The notes below the pieces were generated by a model that saw only the letters and a list, made by a program, of their open reading frames with translations, searched no databases and was not told the origin of the DNA. A stretch of DNA of 64,000 nt from Symbiodinium natans (lineage: Eukaryota > Sar > Dinophyceae > Suessiales > Symbiodiniaceae), in contig CAJNDS010002161.1 of the NCBI GenBank assembly GCA_905221605.1, forward strand, positions 506,033 to 570,032, given 5' to 3'. The stretch's first letter is position 1, and every line of letters starts with the position of its first letter. A program made the position numbers and the translations under genes. This document shows positions 21,310-31,437 of this stretch, one piece after another.

Positions 21310-24300
21310 TCAGTTGAGACGTCGGCCGACTTCCTCGAGGGTGATTTCGCAAACACTCCCGGACATCCTCGGTTGTTCTTAGGCTTCGAGTTGTACCAAG
21401 GGTTTAAGGTTTAGGGCTTAGCGTTTAGGGTCTAGGGGTTTAGGGGTTTAGACGTTAGGGTTTAGGGTTTAGGGTTTTAGGGTTTAGGGTTTAGCGGCCA
21501 GTTCACGAAATGATGCTTTGTTGTTGCGGGTCCCTTGTGTAGGATAGCAACTGTCAAGCTGCGTCTCACACACAAGAAGAACTCGGGAACAAAGAACCCT
21601 AAGCTTATCACAACCCCGGGAAGAACTAAATTTCCGGATCGCCTAGGACCCTAAACCCTAACACGTACCACATTGGAGCCAAAAGGCTAAGCCAAACCAC
21701 CCCCCTCCCGCCCCCCCACCCAAAAGCGAAACAAACAAACTAAAACTTCCAAGGGCCCGCAGGTAAACCCTATAGACTCTAACCCCCTCCCCCCCCCCCA
21801 CCCCAAAAAAAAAGTAGAGAGAAAAACAGAAACACCAAAACCTGCCCCAGACCTAAAACTCTAAGTGCCCCACTTGTTGCTTTTCACCTTCAGCTCTGTC
21901 CCGGGGCTTAAGAGGCTCTCCTTCTCGTTGCTGTAGAAAGTCACCTGAGTTTTTGAGTTTAGGGTTTAGGGTTTAGGGTTTAGGGTTGGTCCCCAGCCAC
22001 CAAAGTATAGCAGGGAAGACCCCACGGGGGTTTGTTTAACTGGGAACCTCAGCCCAACACCCGCTAAGCCCCAAGCATCCGAAATCCCTAAACCCCCAAA
22101 GACCCCTAAAGCCGCCAAAGCCGTGAAAGCCCCCTAAACCCTAAACCCGAAACCCTAAACCCTAAACCCTAAACTCTAAACCCTAAACCCTAGACGCGTA
22201 GGTGGGAGGTTGAGGGGCTTTCGCTGGCCGAGCTTGAGTTAATCATGCTCGGGTGCCCCTCAAGTGCCCGAAACAGGCGAATCTTGTTTCGTAGTAGGGT
22301 TTAGGAACCGAAACCCTGAATCCTAAACCCCAAGCCCTAAACCCTAAACCCGAGACCTAAGAGTAGCCTACATGTTTGGTTTGAGGGCTTGCTCTGGGTG
22401 CTTAGGGAAACTTGGCTCTTGGCAAGGTCTTTCTAGGGTTAGGGTTTAGGGTTTAGGGTTTAGGGTTTAGGGTTTAGGGTTTAGGGTTTAGGGTTTAGGG
22501 TTTAGGGTTTAGGGTTTAGGGCTTAGGGTTTAGGGTTTGGGGTTCTATAGGGCTTAGGGTTTAGGTTGAGGGTTTTTGGGGTTCACAGACTTTAGCTTAA
22601 AGGGTTCCTACCAATGGCTCCGGATACAAACTGAGTCTCCCCGAGGAGCAGGGTATCTCCGCAGACCGAATTTCCCTAAGAGCCAGAAGCTCGCACAGTG
22701 TTAGGGCCGGGAACCCTAAACCCTAAACCCTAAACCCTAAGCCCTACACTCCTAAACTCCTCAACTCCTCAACCCTTATCCCGAACCCCCCTACCAAGCC
22801 CCTAAACCCAAAACCCAAAACCCAAAACCCAAAATCCTAAACCCCAAACCCTAAACCCTAAATCTGGAAGCCTCGCCTGAGAGATGTCCGCGGCCGTCTT
22901 CGACTCCACTGTGATGACGGTGCCTGCAGCTGCTCCAGAACCAAGCCCTGAAACGCTAAGGGTTTAGGGTGTAGGGTGTAGGGTTTAGGGTTTAGGGTTT
23001 AGGGTTTAGGGTTTAGGATTATCCTGAAACCCCCAAACACAGAAACGCCAGGATCCTGAAAGCCCAAAGCACTGAACCCCCTGAAACCCTAAAACCCCAA
23101 AGCGTGAACACCTCCTTGTAAACCCCGAAGCCCCAAAGCCCAGAAGCCCTGAAACCCTAACACGCTGAAACCCCGAAACGCTAAAGCCCGAATCCCCAAA
23201 AAGCCCGAAGAGTAACCTAGGAATAAAAGGGTGCCCTTTTTAGCTTGAAGGGACTTCTACTGGAACCTAAACCCGAACAGAAAAGGGAACGAGGGCCTAG
23301 TGTGGGTCCTAGTACATTAAAATGCTAAGAATTAATGTACCTTACTACTTTCTACCTGGGCCCCAAAGTCCCTATATGAGGTACTTTACGACCCGAGCAT
23401 TTCATAATTAGGTGCTTAGGGCAAAGTGTTGGAGGCGGCTGCAGGGTTTCCGCCTAAACATGAAGGGCATCCATGAGAGATGAGTGCCGAGCGCCCCTAA
23501 AACCTGAACCCTAAGTCCTAAGGCCCAAGCCCTATAAATATCAAACCCCACAAGCCCAAAACACCTGAAATGAACATAGCCGGCCGTAGACAACATGCCC
23601 TGACCCAGCCATAAACACCATAAATTCGAAACCCTGGTACGGTTGGGTGGAGCGATAGGTGTGCAGACTACTGTCGTACGAGCTTTATGCCAAACGGTTC
23701 AAGGAAGGTTTTTGGAGTTTAGGGTGTAGGGTTTAGGGTTTAGGGTTAGGGTTGAGGGTTTAGGGTTTAGGGTTTAGGGTGTGGGGTTTAGGGTGTTTAG
23801 GGAGAAGTGATGGGCTATAGGGCTTGTAGACGGGGTTTGTGGGGATTGTGGGGATTGTGGGGATACAGGACGAGAGGGCTCAAAAGGCTTCTCCACGAAG
23901 AGTTGCTGGCAAGCCGCATTTTCCTCCGCAGCCTTTGGCGAAGTTCTTGGCGACGTTATGGTCCTACCCCCCCCCCCCCCGGCCCACCCACCCTGCCAAC
24001 TCTCGAGGTCTGGCGCAAGTGTGGGATGCGTAAGGTTAGGCCCTTAGCCTTTTTTTCAGAGAAGATAGGAATCCCTAATGTTAGTATATATAAATATATG
24101 TATGTATACCCTTAAATAAAGGTAGGTATATATATATATATAAATAGAGAGAGAGAGAGAAGAGAGTGAGGACATGCCATGAGTACATAATGAAGGACCA
24201 AATGCGATTCGAAGTTCCGGGTTGAGGCATCTAACACCTGCATCCTTCGCACTCTACCACTTCCGGGAACAAGTCGCATGGCAACAAACCCTAAACCCTA

Positions 24301-27273
24301 AACCCTAAACCCTAAACCCCAAACCCCAAACCCTGACCCCCAGAAAGCCGGGCCTCCCTTCCAACTCTCTTCTCCCCTGTGTAAAGTCTCCATGCTGACG
24401 GTTCCAAACCCTAAACCCTAAACCCTAAACCCTATCCTTAAACCAACCCTACCTTACAACACTAAAACCCTACGACACTACAACCCTACAACCCATGAAC
24501 CCCCCCACACCTCACTTCCTCAACTTGGACCCTCAACCCAAATCCTTGAGCTCTTAGCTTTAAACCGAAATAGGCGCGAACAAGCGAGTATAGGGACTCG
24601 CAGGGATACAAACAGTATAAGTCGGGTTTCCAGATTCTTCCACGGGGGGGGGGGGGGGTTACATTCACACGCCGACCTGAAACCTTTCTTAAACTTGGCA
24701 GCCCAGCAACCATATTACAAGACGGGTACCCTGTTTGGGGTTGGTTTCTGTAGAAGGGAACCTTGAACCCCAAAAAAGGGCAAACCCTAAACCTTAAACC
24801 TTAAACACTAAACCCTAAACCCTAAACCCTAAACTGCCCTAAACCCCAAGCCCTAAACCCTAAACCCTAAACCCTAAACCCTGGCTTGACTGAACTACCA
24901 AGTCCATGGGCGCCCCGGCGGAGGTGCAGCTGGAGATGCCCCACCAAACTACCGTACCGCCCACCTTGTACCTGTGCTCAGGGTTTAGGGTTTAGGGTTT
25001 AGGGTTTAGGGCTTAGGGTTTGAGGGGCTTAGGGTTTAGGGTTTAGGGTTTAGGGCTTAGGGTTTGAGGGGCTTAGGGTTCAGGGTTTAGGGTTTGAGGG
25101 GCTTAGGGTTTAGGGTTTAGGGTTTGAGAGGTTTAGGGTTGAGGATTTGGGGACTTCGGGGTTTTAGGGCATAAGCAGTTTAGGTCTCAGGGTTTCAGGG
25201 TCAGTTGCTTAAGGGTGTGTAGGCGAGGGTGATTCAGAATCTGGGAGAAAAGGGCTCCGGGGTCAGAGGATTCAGGGTCTGAGGGCTCTAGGGCTTGGTT
25301 CTTGGGGGGGTTTGGGCTCGCAGGAGTGGATTTTCCCAGGCCAGCCTTTTCAGCCCGCTTGGGGATTTTTGTCCCACAGCTTTGCAAGATTTGTCGCGCG
25401 ATTTACGGCGGTTTAGGGTCTAGGGTCTAGGGTCTAGGGTCTAGGGTTTAGGGTTTAGGGTGGTTTGGGAGCCCAAGGTGTTGCAGCGGTTCCGCCTACT
25501 TCTACGCCTAAATATACCTCAAGTGACTTTGCGAAATGCAGGAAGGGCATCCAGAATAGATGAGTGCCGAGCCCCCCCCCCCCCCCCCCCCCACGGTTTA
25601 CGGTTTAGGGTTTAGGTAGGGTTTAGGGTTTAGGGACCCTAAGCCCTAAGCCCCAAGTCGGCCCCAAGCCCTACAAATATCAAACCCCACAAGCCCAACA
25701 CACCTGAAATCAACATAGCCGGCTGTAGACCCCATGCCCTGCCCACAGCCATAAGCACCACAAATTCGAAACCCTACAAGCCGAAACAAGCCTGAAAACC
25801 TCAAACCGCCCCAAAGCCCTCCGAAACCCTAAACCCTAAACCCTAAACCCTAAACCCTAAACCCTAAACCCTAAACCCTCCAAATTATGCCCAGGGATCT
25901 GTGGGTTTTTGTGGAGATCCACGGAGAGGCCCCGCCAGAGCTTGCGCTTCTGCTTGGGGAGGGCGTTCATGGACTCGAAGAACAGCCGCAAGTACTTGAA
26001 GTACCTTAGGGTTTAGGGTTTAGGGTTTAGGGTTTAGGGGGTTTAGGGTTTAGGGTTTGCAGGGTTTAGGGTTTAGGGTTTAGGGCTTGGGGTTTACGGT
26101 TTGCAGGGTTCAAAACTCGGATGCTTTGGGGGTTATTATGGTCTAGGGTCCAGGGTTTCAACCCAATACAGGGAAAATATGCGAGCGCTTGATCAAAGGC
26201 TAGAGAACAGGCTGGCTTGGCCCTTTGAAGCCTCTGAGAAAAACCATCCTGCATAAGATCCTCTTTCACACAACGCCCGCAACATATGGGCATTTTCCTG
26301 AACCCTAAACCCTAAACCCTAAACCCTAAACCCTAAATCCCTAAACCCTAGACCTTAAAGACTTCATAACACCCAAGCCCTGACACGGAACCGACTTATC
26401 CAACACCCCGTAGCGTTTAGGGTTTAGGGGATGTTTAGGGTTTAGGGTTTAGGATTTTAGGGTTAAGAAATGGGGTTTAGGGTTAAACCTAAACCCTAAA
26501 CCCTAAACCCGTTGAGCGTTTAGGGTCCCGGTGGCCGACAGAAGCCCCGAATGCAGGGCCGAGAGGCTTCTTCAGCTTGCCGCGGTTGCCATCACCTCTT
26601 TGCTGCAGATCTGATCTGGTCTAGTGGGGCGAGGGGGCGGGGGGGGGGGGGGAAGTCTATGGTTTAGGGGAAAGGGTGAATTATAGGGTTTAGGGTTTAG
26701 GGTTTAGAGCTAGGGTTTAAGGTTTAGGCTTTAGGTTTAGGGTTTAGGGTTTAGGGTTTAGGTTTAGGGTTTAGGGTTTAGGGTTTAGGGTTTAGGCTTA
26801 GGGTTTAAAGTTCAGGGTGCAGGGTGTGAAAGGATGAGACGTGCGCCTCTACCCGAGCCTGCGACTTCTTGCGCGGGTGTCGCGGTGGGTATAGGCCTAT
26901 AAGGTGACATAGAGTTTAGGTTTAGGGTTTAGGGTTTAGGGTTTAGGGTTTAGGGTTTAGGGTTTAGGGTTTAGGGATTCTAAGCAGCCCTCAGCCCTGA
27001 AATGGGCTCCGGGTGGGTAAAGCGGGGGAGGACTCTTTAGCGAGGACAAGGGCCGGCAATGCAAAACATGCCTCGATGCTTGCGGCCCTGAACCCTAAAA
27101 GCCCTAAACCCTAAAAGCCCTAAACCCAAGAAACCCTAAACCCGAAACCCTAAACCCTAAATCCTAAACCCGAAAACTTGCGGGCCAAGATGCGCAGAGC
27201 CTGATTCAGCTCCTTGTAGATGGCGTTGGAGGTGTAGAGCATGATCGCCGCATACTCCTGCAAGAGCAGCTCC
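21310..27273 (-). CDS. ADP-ribosyltransferase-like protein, 3' seven exons (5' end not found)
   Basis: Seven exons read in one consistent frame: 27273-27178, 26004-25900, 24971-24920, 23963-23915, 22923-22865, 22675-22632 and 21367-21310 (stop TGA at 21312-21310), giving 153 C-terminal residues. The pattern matches eukaryotic mono-ADP-ribosyltransferase-like domains: AIMLYTSNAIYKELNQALR, then LWRGLSVDL (the catalytic Arg position), YKVGGTVVWWGISSCTS (the S-T/S-S motif), NVAKNFAKGCGGKC, TVITVESKTAADIS, DTLLLGE and the terminal strand SVCEITLEEVGRRLN. Known family members transfer ADP-ribose from NAD to protein; the activity here is inferred. The usual Glu-x-Glu motif is not obvious near GNSVCGDTLLL, so the enzyme may be inactive. 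Donors are GT, GA, GC, GC, GA and GT; acceptors are all AG followed by G. The exon 5 and 6 ends have alternatives (22877; a GA donor near 22618). Introns carry telomere-type arrays and one inverted-repeat element. The gene lies downstream of, and on the same strand as, the membrane-protein gene. Confidence 0.8.
23209..23310. mobile_element. Family 1-like element in ART intron 4
   Basis: AGAGTAACCTAGGAATAAAA at the left, GGGTGCCC core, GAGGGCCTAGTGTGGGTCCT at the right; about 70% similar by eye to the copy at 17987. It lies inside an inferred intron. Confidence 0.7.
23400..23640. repeat. Dispersed repeat, copy A (ART intron 4)
   Basis: Segments GAAGGGCATCCA, GATGAGTGCCGAGC, CAAATATCAAACCCCACAAG-like, CATAGCCGGC and CACCATAAATTCGAAACCCT recur in the same order at 25450-25775. 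High similarity by eye outside the inserted poly-C and CCCTAAA tracts. Not recognised as a known element. Confidence 0.75.
24694..24780. mobile_element. Family 1 element, right end lost, in ART intron 3
   Basis: CTTGGCAGCCCAGCAACCAT at the left and the AAGGGAACCTTGAACCCC core are present. The right inverted repeat is replaced by CCCTAAACC units, as if a telomere-type array had been added at a break. Confidence 0.75.
25000..25145. repeat. Higher-order repeat with GAGGGGCTTAGGG
   Basis: TTTAGGG units are interrupted at regular intervals by TTTGAGGGGCTTAGGG, repeated three to four times. The block lies in ART intron 2. Confidence 0.85.
25450..25775. repeat. Dispersed repeat, copy B (ART intron 2)
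   Basis: Same order of segments as 23400-23640, but interrupted by a poly-C run (25573-25592) and short telomere-type units, so the copies differ mainly by simple-sequence insertions. Confidence 0.75.
26005..27177 (-). other. ART intron 1, bounded by telomere-type repeats
   Basis: Read on the minus strand, the intron starts GTTTTCGGGTTTAGG and ends CCCTAAACCCTAAG immediately before an exon base G. Both splice sites therefore sit in degenerate telomere-type units. The join gives an uninterrupted family match, ALRILARK then YFKYLRLFFE, which fixes the boundaries. The interior holds further arrays in both orientations (26680-26980, 27100-27175), unique spacers and a 12-base poly-G tract near 26640. 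Confidence 0.78.
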
Positions 27274-27313
27274 CTTTAGGGTTTTAGGGTTTAGGGTTTA
27301 GGGTTTAGGGTTA

Positions 27314-27402
27314 CCAGGATGGGCTATTGTACCCTATAATCCCTGAAAAGGCCCTTTATAGGGTTCATTATGGGGATTTTACGGCCTAGTAGCCCATCCT
27401 GG
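27314..27402. mobile_element. Inverted-repeat element, CCAGGATGGGCTA ends
   Basis: CCAGGATGGGCTA at the left and TAGCCCATCCTGG at the right, 89 bp; ACCCTATAATCCCTGAAAAG pairs partly with GGGTTCATTATGGGGAT. It lies just upstream of ART exon 1. Confidence 0.85.
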
Positions 27403-28100
27403 CAGAGAAATCCTGGATGATTAAACATAAGCCCTTAACTCAATTGGGAAATGCACCTTAGTCAGTGGGTATGCCTGGCCATGTTTCACAGTAGGTCGCG
27501 CTGCAAGTGAGCGCACGATCCTTCTTTGTGGTCGAAACAAGGGATCCCTGCAGATATGTTACCAGCGCTGGGTACAGATCCACACCCCAAACCCCAAACC
27601 CTTAACCTTAAACCCTAAACCCTAAACCCTAAGGTCACGGCGTTCCGGCCCAGACCCAAACCTTCAAGCCCCTTCACGTGCCCCAAACTTCAACTGCATT
27701 GCAGCATATAGCATAACACAATCGGGTCTAGGGTTTAGGGTTTAGGGCCTACAACTGCAGCTGAGATCTCCAAGAAAGATCCAAACGATTCGGTGAGAAT
27801 GCTCGGTGGGAATGCAGCAGCTGAACCCCAATCTTTTTCTATTGAACTGACACCATGCACTGAGCGATAGCTTGCCGGTGTTCGAAAGCAAATAGCTTTC
27901 TCACGCAAACACCTGTAGCAGGTGTCTGCGACAGGGTTATGCCTGCACTTCTGAGGGAGTCGGGACCCACAACACCTGGAACAACACGCACCTACTTCTG
28001 AGGGTGGCGCTATCGGTGAACAAGCCTAACTCAGTGTGGAGGATGGAGAGCCTCGAAATAGTGGCTGTCCTAGCATCCCAGGAACCCGACTCTCTAAACC

Positions 28101-31100
28101 CTAGCACGCAGGCAGCGAGCTGGGATGTGGGTCCAATCGGATCGTTGGCACTTTTTGCCAGACCAAACCCGTGATTAGAATTGACAAGAAAAAGAAGGTT
28201 AAAGTCTTCATCATGGAATCGTCGTTGGGGTCGAAAAGGTAAATCCCGCCCACGAGAAGAGCGAAGACCAGCAGGGAAACTGAAAGCATAAGGCCTGCGG
28301 AGACCAAGCAATCCGCACAGACACTGCCGCGCTTGGTCCTCAGCCGATAGCTCAAGTGAAGCATCAGCTTGACCAGGCAGGGTAGTGCAGCGAGCCACAA
28401 CGCCAAGCTCCGGAATAGAGACGGAAGTTTTCGATGATCCTTCACGCTGATGGTCACATCAAAATAGAACCAAAAGAGTGGCGTGGTCGCTGAAAGTATG
28501 CGGTGGTACAGAAACGCTCCGTTTGCAAGTTGACCTGCCATTGACACCTTGGTATCCCAGTAAGCATATTATGACAAGGGCACCCTTTTTTTGCCTTGCC
28601 TTTCTTTACAAGGGAACCCAGAACAAAAAAAAAAGGGGAAAGGGTACCACTGGACTACCAAGACACACGGACATCAGAGCGGACATGGATCTCGAAGTTC
28701 TCAACTGACCCGAACCAGGCAACGATGCACTGAAGGATCACTTCCTTCATCTGTCTTATGCGGGAGGTATCAAAGCAAGAAATCAAGAACATGCTGCTGA
28801 CGTTTCAGGTACTATATCCCAATAAGAAGTGCGGTGGAGCTGCACGATCACAAATTGAAACGTGGTTGGCGCACGAGCTGCTTTCACAACAGTGTGATGT
28901 AGCGCTGCTAACTGAAAACTCCATCAGCTGACGTTGCATCGTATCGATGTCTCGACAGTATGCCCGCATTGCATGTACAAACATGGTGAACGACAGGAAA
29001 AACAGACAGCCGACCAGGATCAAGCCACTCATCGCTATCTGTCGCAGCTGCACCAGAAACAGCACCGCACAGACAAACAGGCTCGCACACACATGGAATC
29101 CAAGTGCACCAGGCCCCAACAGTGGTGGGCAAACCGCCAGCGGCCTCTTTTCTTCTTGACGGATGTGCAGAAAAGCTCCAATTTCGAAGAGACACCAGAG
29201 TCTCGTCACGAAAGTCCGGTGCCACAGCACCTGCAATGACTTCGAGCTTTTCAGGACTGCACCCAGGCTGAGGAGACCACGTATCTTCAATGCTCCGTCG
29301 CGTTGGTGTATGCAGCCGATATCGAAGAAAACGAGCTTTGACCGCCTGTAAAGTAAGAGGCTCAGATAGAATGCTGCGATGCCAAAGATTGTGGACCATC
29401 TGCAGCGCGGATATCCTTCACTGGAGGGTCACGGCACAAGCTTTAGGCCCACTAAGGTTCCTACTGTTAGTGGGCTTCGCATCACAAGGGAATCCTACTA
29501 TTTGGGGGACTATATTCGGGGTCCCTTATTTCGTATAGCAATGACAGGTCAGAAAAGCAGGCTTTGTCTTTCAACAGGGATGTGTGGGACAACTTACATT
29601 CCGCTTGATCTGGTGAAGCCAATTCCAAACTCTGCCGCAAACCGCAATGAACTAAAGAGCAGGGCTTTCGCGAAAGCATTTTCGAGCCGCAATTAGGACT
29701 TCGTGAGACCTTTACTTACGTTGCGAGGACGGCCCACGCGCCAGCGTCAGGACATCCCGCGAACACCGAGAGCGTTGTCGTTGCCCCTCGCGCCAGCGTC
29801 AAGACACCCGTACACCGAGAAGGTTGTCGCTTGCACCCAGAACAACGAGGACGCCCGCGTACCAGCGTCAGGACACCCCTCGAACACCGAGAGAAATTCT
29901 GCAGAGGTGAGGACGCCCCTCGCGCGCGCGTCAGGACGCGGCGCTTTGCGCCCAGAATATCGATGACGCCGCACCGCGCCAGCGTCAGGACACCCCTCGG
30001 ACACCGAGAGGATCGTCGTTGGCGCCCAGAATTTCGAGCACGCGCCAGCATATGCCAGCATCACAACACAGTGCGATCACCGAGAGGGTTGTCGCTATTT
30101 GCGCCCAGCATGTCGAGGACGCCCCACGCGCCAGCGCGATCTTCAGGAGGTGCCGCGGGTACCGCAAACCCGACCCTGTGCTTTTTCAAACTTAGGGTTT
30201 AGGGTTTATAGGGTTTATATATACTTACGAACATGCCGAACATGCCTCACACCATATCACGCTGTCACGACATCCATCAACGATAACGACAACCTTCTCG
30301 ACGACCGCCTTCAGAAAATCCCTTCGCCCAATTCCTAGCATGACACACTCTGCTGTAAAGGAACCTACTTTCCCCAATTCATTAGAGTAGGGTTTTGGGG
30401 GTGACTACGGTAAAATTACAAATTACAAAGGCACTCAAAAGGAATACTAGTAACTATTCCGACCGTTTTTTTATAGGCTTCAGCACTTTAGAAGCTCTAA
30501 ACCCAGACCTTTTGGCAGACCTCCGCGGATTAGGGTTTAGGGTTTAGGGTTGAGGGTTTAGGGTTTAGGGCTCAGATCCGGAATCTTGCCGTCCTGATTC
30601 CCACACGGGTAAAACACCCACGTAGTAAAGCAGGGCTGCCAAGGCGGCAAAGAAGGTTCCGACACCGCTCGCCAGTGAGCAGTTATTCCTTTGCGGTCTT
30701 CCACACGGGTCAGAGGATACAATGTGCGGTTTAGGGCTTAGTTTAGGGTTTGGGGGGGTACAGGGTTCAGAGTTTAGGGTCTAGGGCAAAACTCATACAA
30801 TCACGCCGCAAGCTCAAATACAGGATGTTGACGTACTTTATCCATAGGGACGCCCGCCAACTGTGTGACCAAAACTCGTCCAATTCCGCAGATGCCTCGC
30901 TCAATTGATACAGCGAAGGCAAATCGCCATGGAACCAGAGCCTAGGCAATGTGGCAGCGTTTCCTCCTCAAGCAACTGCTACAAGTTTGGGGCTCACGGT
31001 TTACCTCCCTACACATCTATCCCAACCCTATACCCTAAACCCTAAACCCTAAACCCTAAACCCTAAACCCTAAACCCTATAACTATAACCCTAAAAGCTA

Positions 31101-31437
31101 CGCCCTCGGTCCTACACCCTATCCACATGCTCAGCCAGCTACAGGGGAAGAGCTTGGAGAATCTGAAACACGCGGATGCCTCGGACCATCTCAGGGCTCA
31201 CGGCCTTCATGGAGGTGTAGAAGTCCGCCATGTATTCCGTCATATCTGCCACCTGATCCTGCAATGGTGGCGGGCCCTGAAAAAGGTGATCCGAAGGGGG
31301 GTTTAGGGTTTAGGGTGATCTGAATTAAACTAAGAAAGAGACATTTTATGTCAACTGGCTGAATGCCCCGGCACTTGAAGTGCCGGAGGAGGCTCGCCCG
31401 GATTTCCCACAACGGTCACAAGATCATCATCAGCCAT
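28101..31437 (-). CDS. Multi-pass membrane protein with TIR-like motifs (dinoflagellate family), 7 exons
   Basis: Exons 31437-31375, 31276-31164, 30941-30807, 30688-30590, 29420 (or 29399)-28844, 28750-28669 and 28534-28101 add up to one frame of 500 (or 493) residues. Motifs in order: ELDEFWSHSWRASLWIKY; a membrane segment SLASGVGTFFAALAALLYYV; a second, STIFGIAAFYLSLLLY; KLVFFDIGCIHQRDG; SLGAVLKSSKSLQVLW; TRLWCLFEIGAFLH; two or more membrane segments; CDR then ILQCIVAWFGSVENF; and two C-terminal membrane segments ending near FLSILITGLVW. I recognise this as a family common in dinoflagellates, of unknown function. The SHSW, D-CI-Q and RLWC-FEI spacing resembles a TIR-like fold interrupted by membrane helices (inference). 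The ATG at 31437 has GCCATGG context, but the frame stays open upstream to an acceptor at 31585, so the start is uncertain. The C-terminus after VWQK may be spliced further. Confidence 0.85.
28535..28668 (-). mobile_element. Intron 6 of the membrane-protein gene: an introner (114 bp inverted-repeat element)
   Basis: The intron starts GTGTGTC and ends AATGGCAG before GTCAAC. Inside it, 28548-28661 is an element with terminal inverted repeats (plus strand CTTGGTATCCCAGT at the left, ACTGGACTACCAA at the right) flanked by a 5 bp direct repeat GACAC (28543-28547 and 28662-28666). Removing the element and one copy of the repeat leaves 15 extra bases in frame and without a stop (VRVSMAGQLANG), so the uninterrupted ancestral exon can still be read. 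Splicing at the nearby GT and AG restores the conserved DVRQLANGAF join. Related copies occur across the window. Confidence 0.87.
28751..28843 (-). other. Intron 5 of the membrane-protein gene (GC-AG, 93 bp)
   Basis: The donor is GCAGCTCC after codons for CDR and the acceptor is AAGACAG before ATGAAGGAAG. The intron has no telomere-type array and no element. The join places CDR next to MKEVILQCIVAWFGSVENF, which matches the family arrangement. Confidence 0.7.
29478..29540. mobile_element. Family 3 element core in membrane-gene intron 4
   Basis: AAGGGAATCCTACTATTTGG, GGGACTATATTCGGGG and CCCTTATTTCG are nearly the reverse complement of 35107-35160. It lies between exon 4 and exon 5 of the membrane-protein gene. 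Confidence 0.65.
29727..30135. repeat. GC-rich minisatellite in membrane-gene intron 4
   Basis: About six to seven diverged copies of a unit of about 65-75 bp containing GCGCCAGCGTCAGGACACCC, CGAACACCGAGAG, GTTGTCG and GCGCCCAGAA. ORFs on both strands here are repeat artefacts with recurring CPDAGAR or VRTP peptides. Confidence 0.85.

Noticed and set aside
21300-21400. Plus-strand frame ETSADFLEGDFANTPGHPRL
   Set aside because: Antisense of the ART terminal exon (SVCEITLEEVGRRLN), which fits the family and frame.
24180-24275. Possible tRNA on the minus strand (GGTAGAGTGC and TTCGAATC)
   Set aside because: Box-like motifs are present, but no acceptor or T-arm pairing could be formed; not a convincing tRNA.
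24900-24990. Plus-strand frame starting MGAPAEVQLEMPHQ
   Set aside because: It is the exact antisense of the ART core exon (YKVGGTVVWWGISSCTS). This shows that antisense frames in this GC-balanced DNA can look convincingly coding, so isolated spacers were given low confidence.
29700-30340. ORFs on both strands over the minisatellite
   Set aside because: They follow the repeat unit and lie in an intron of the minus-strand membrane-protein gene.
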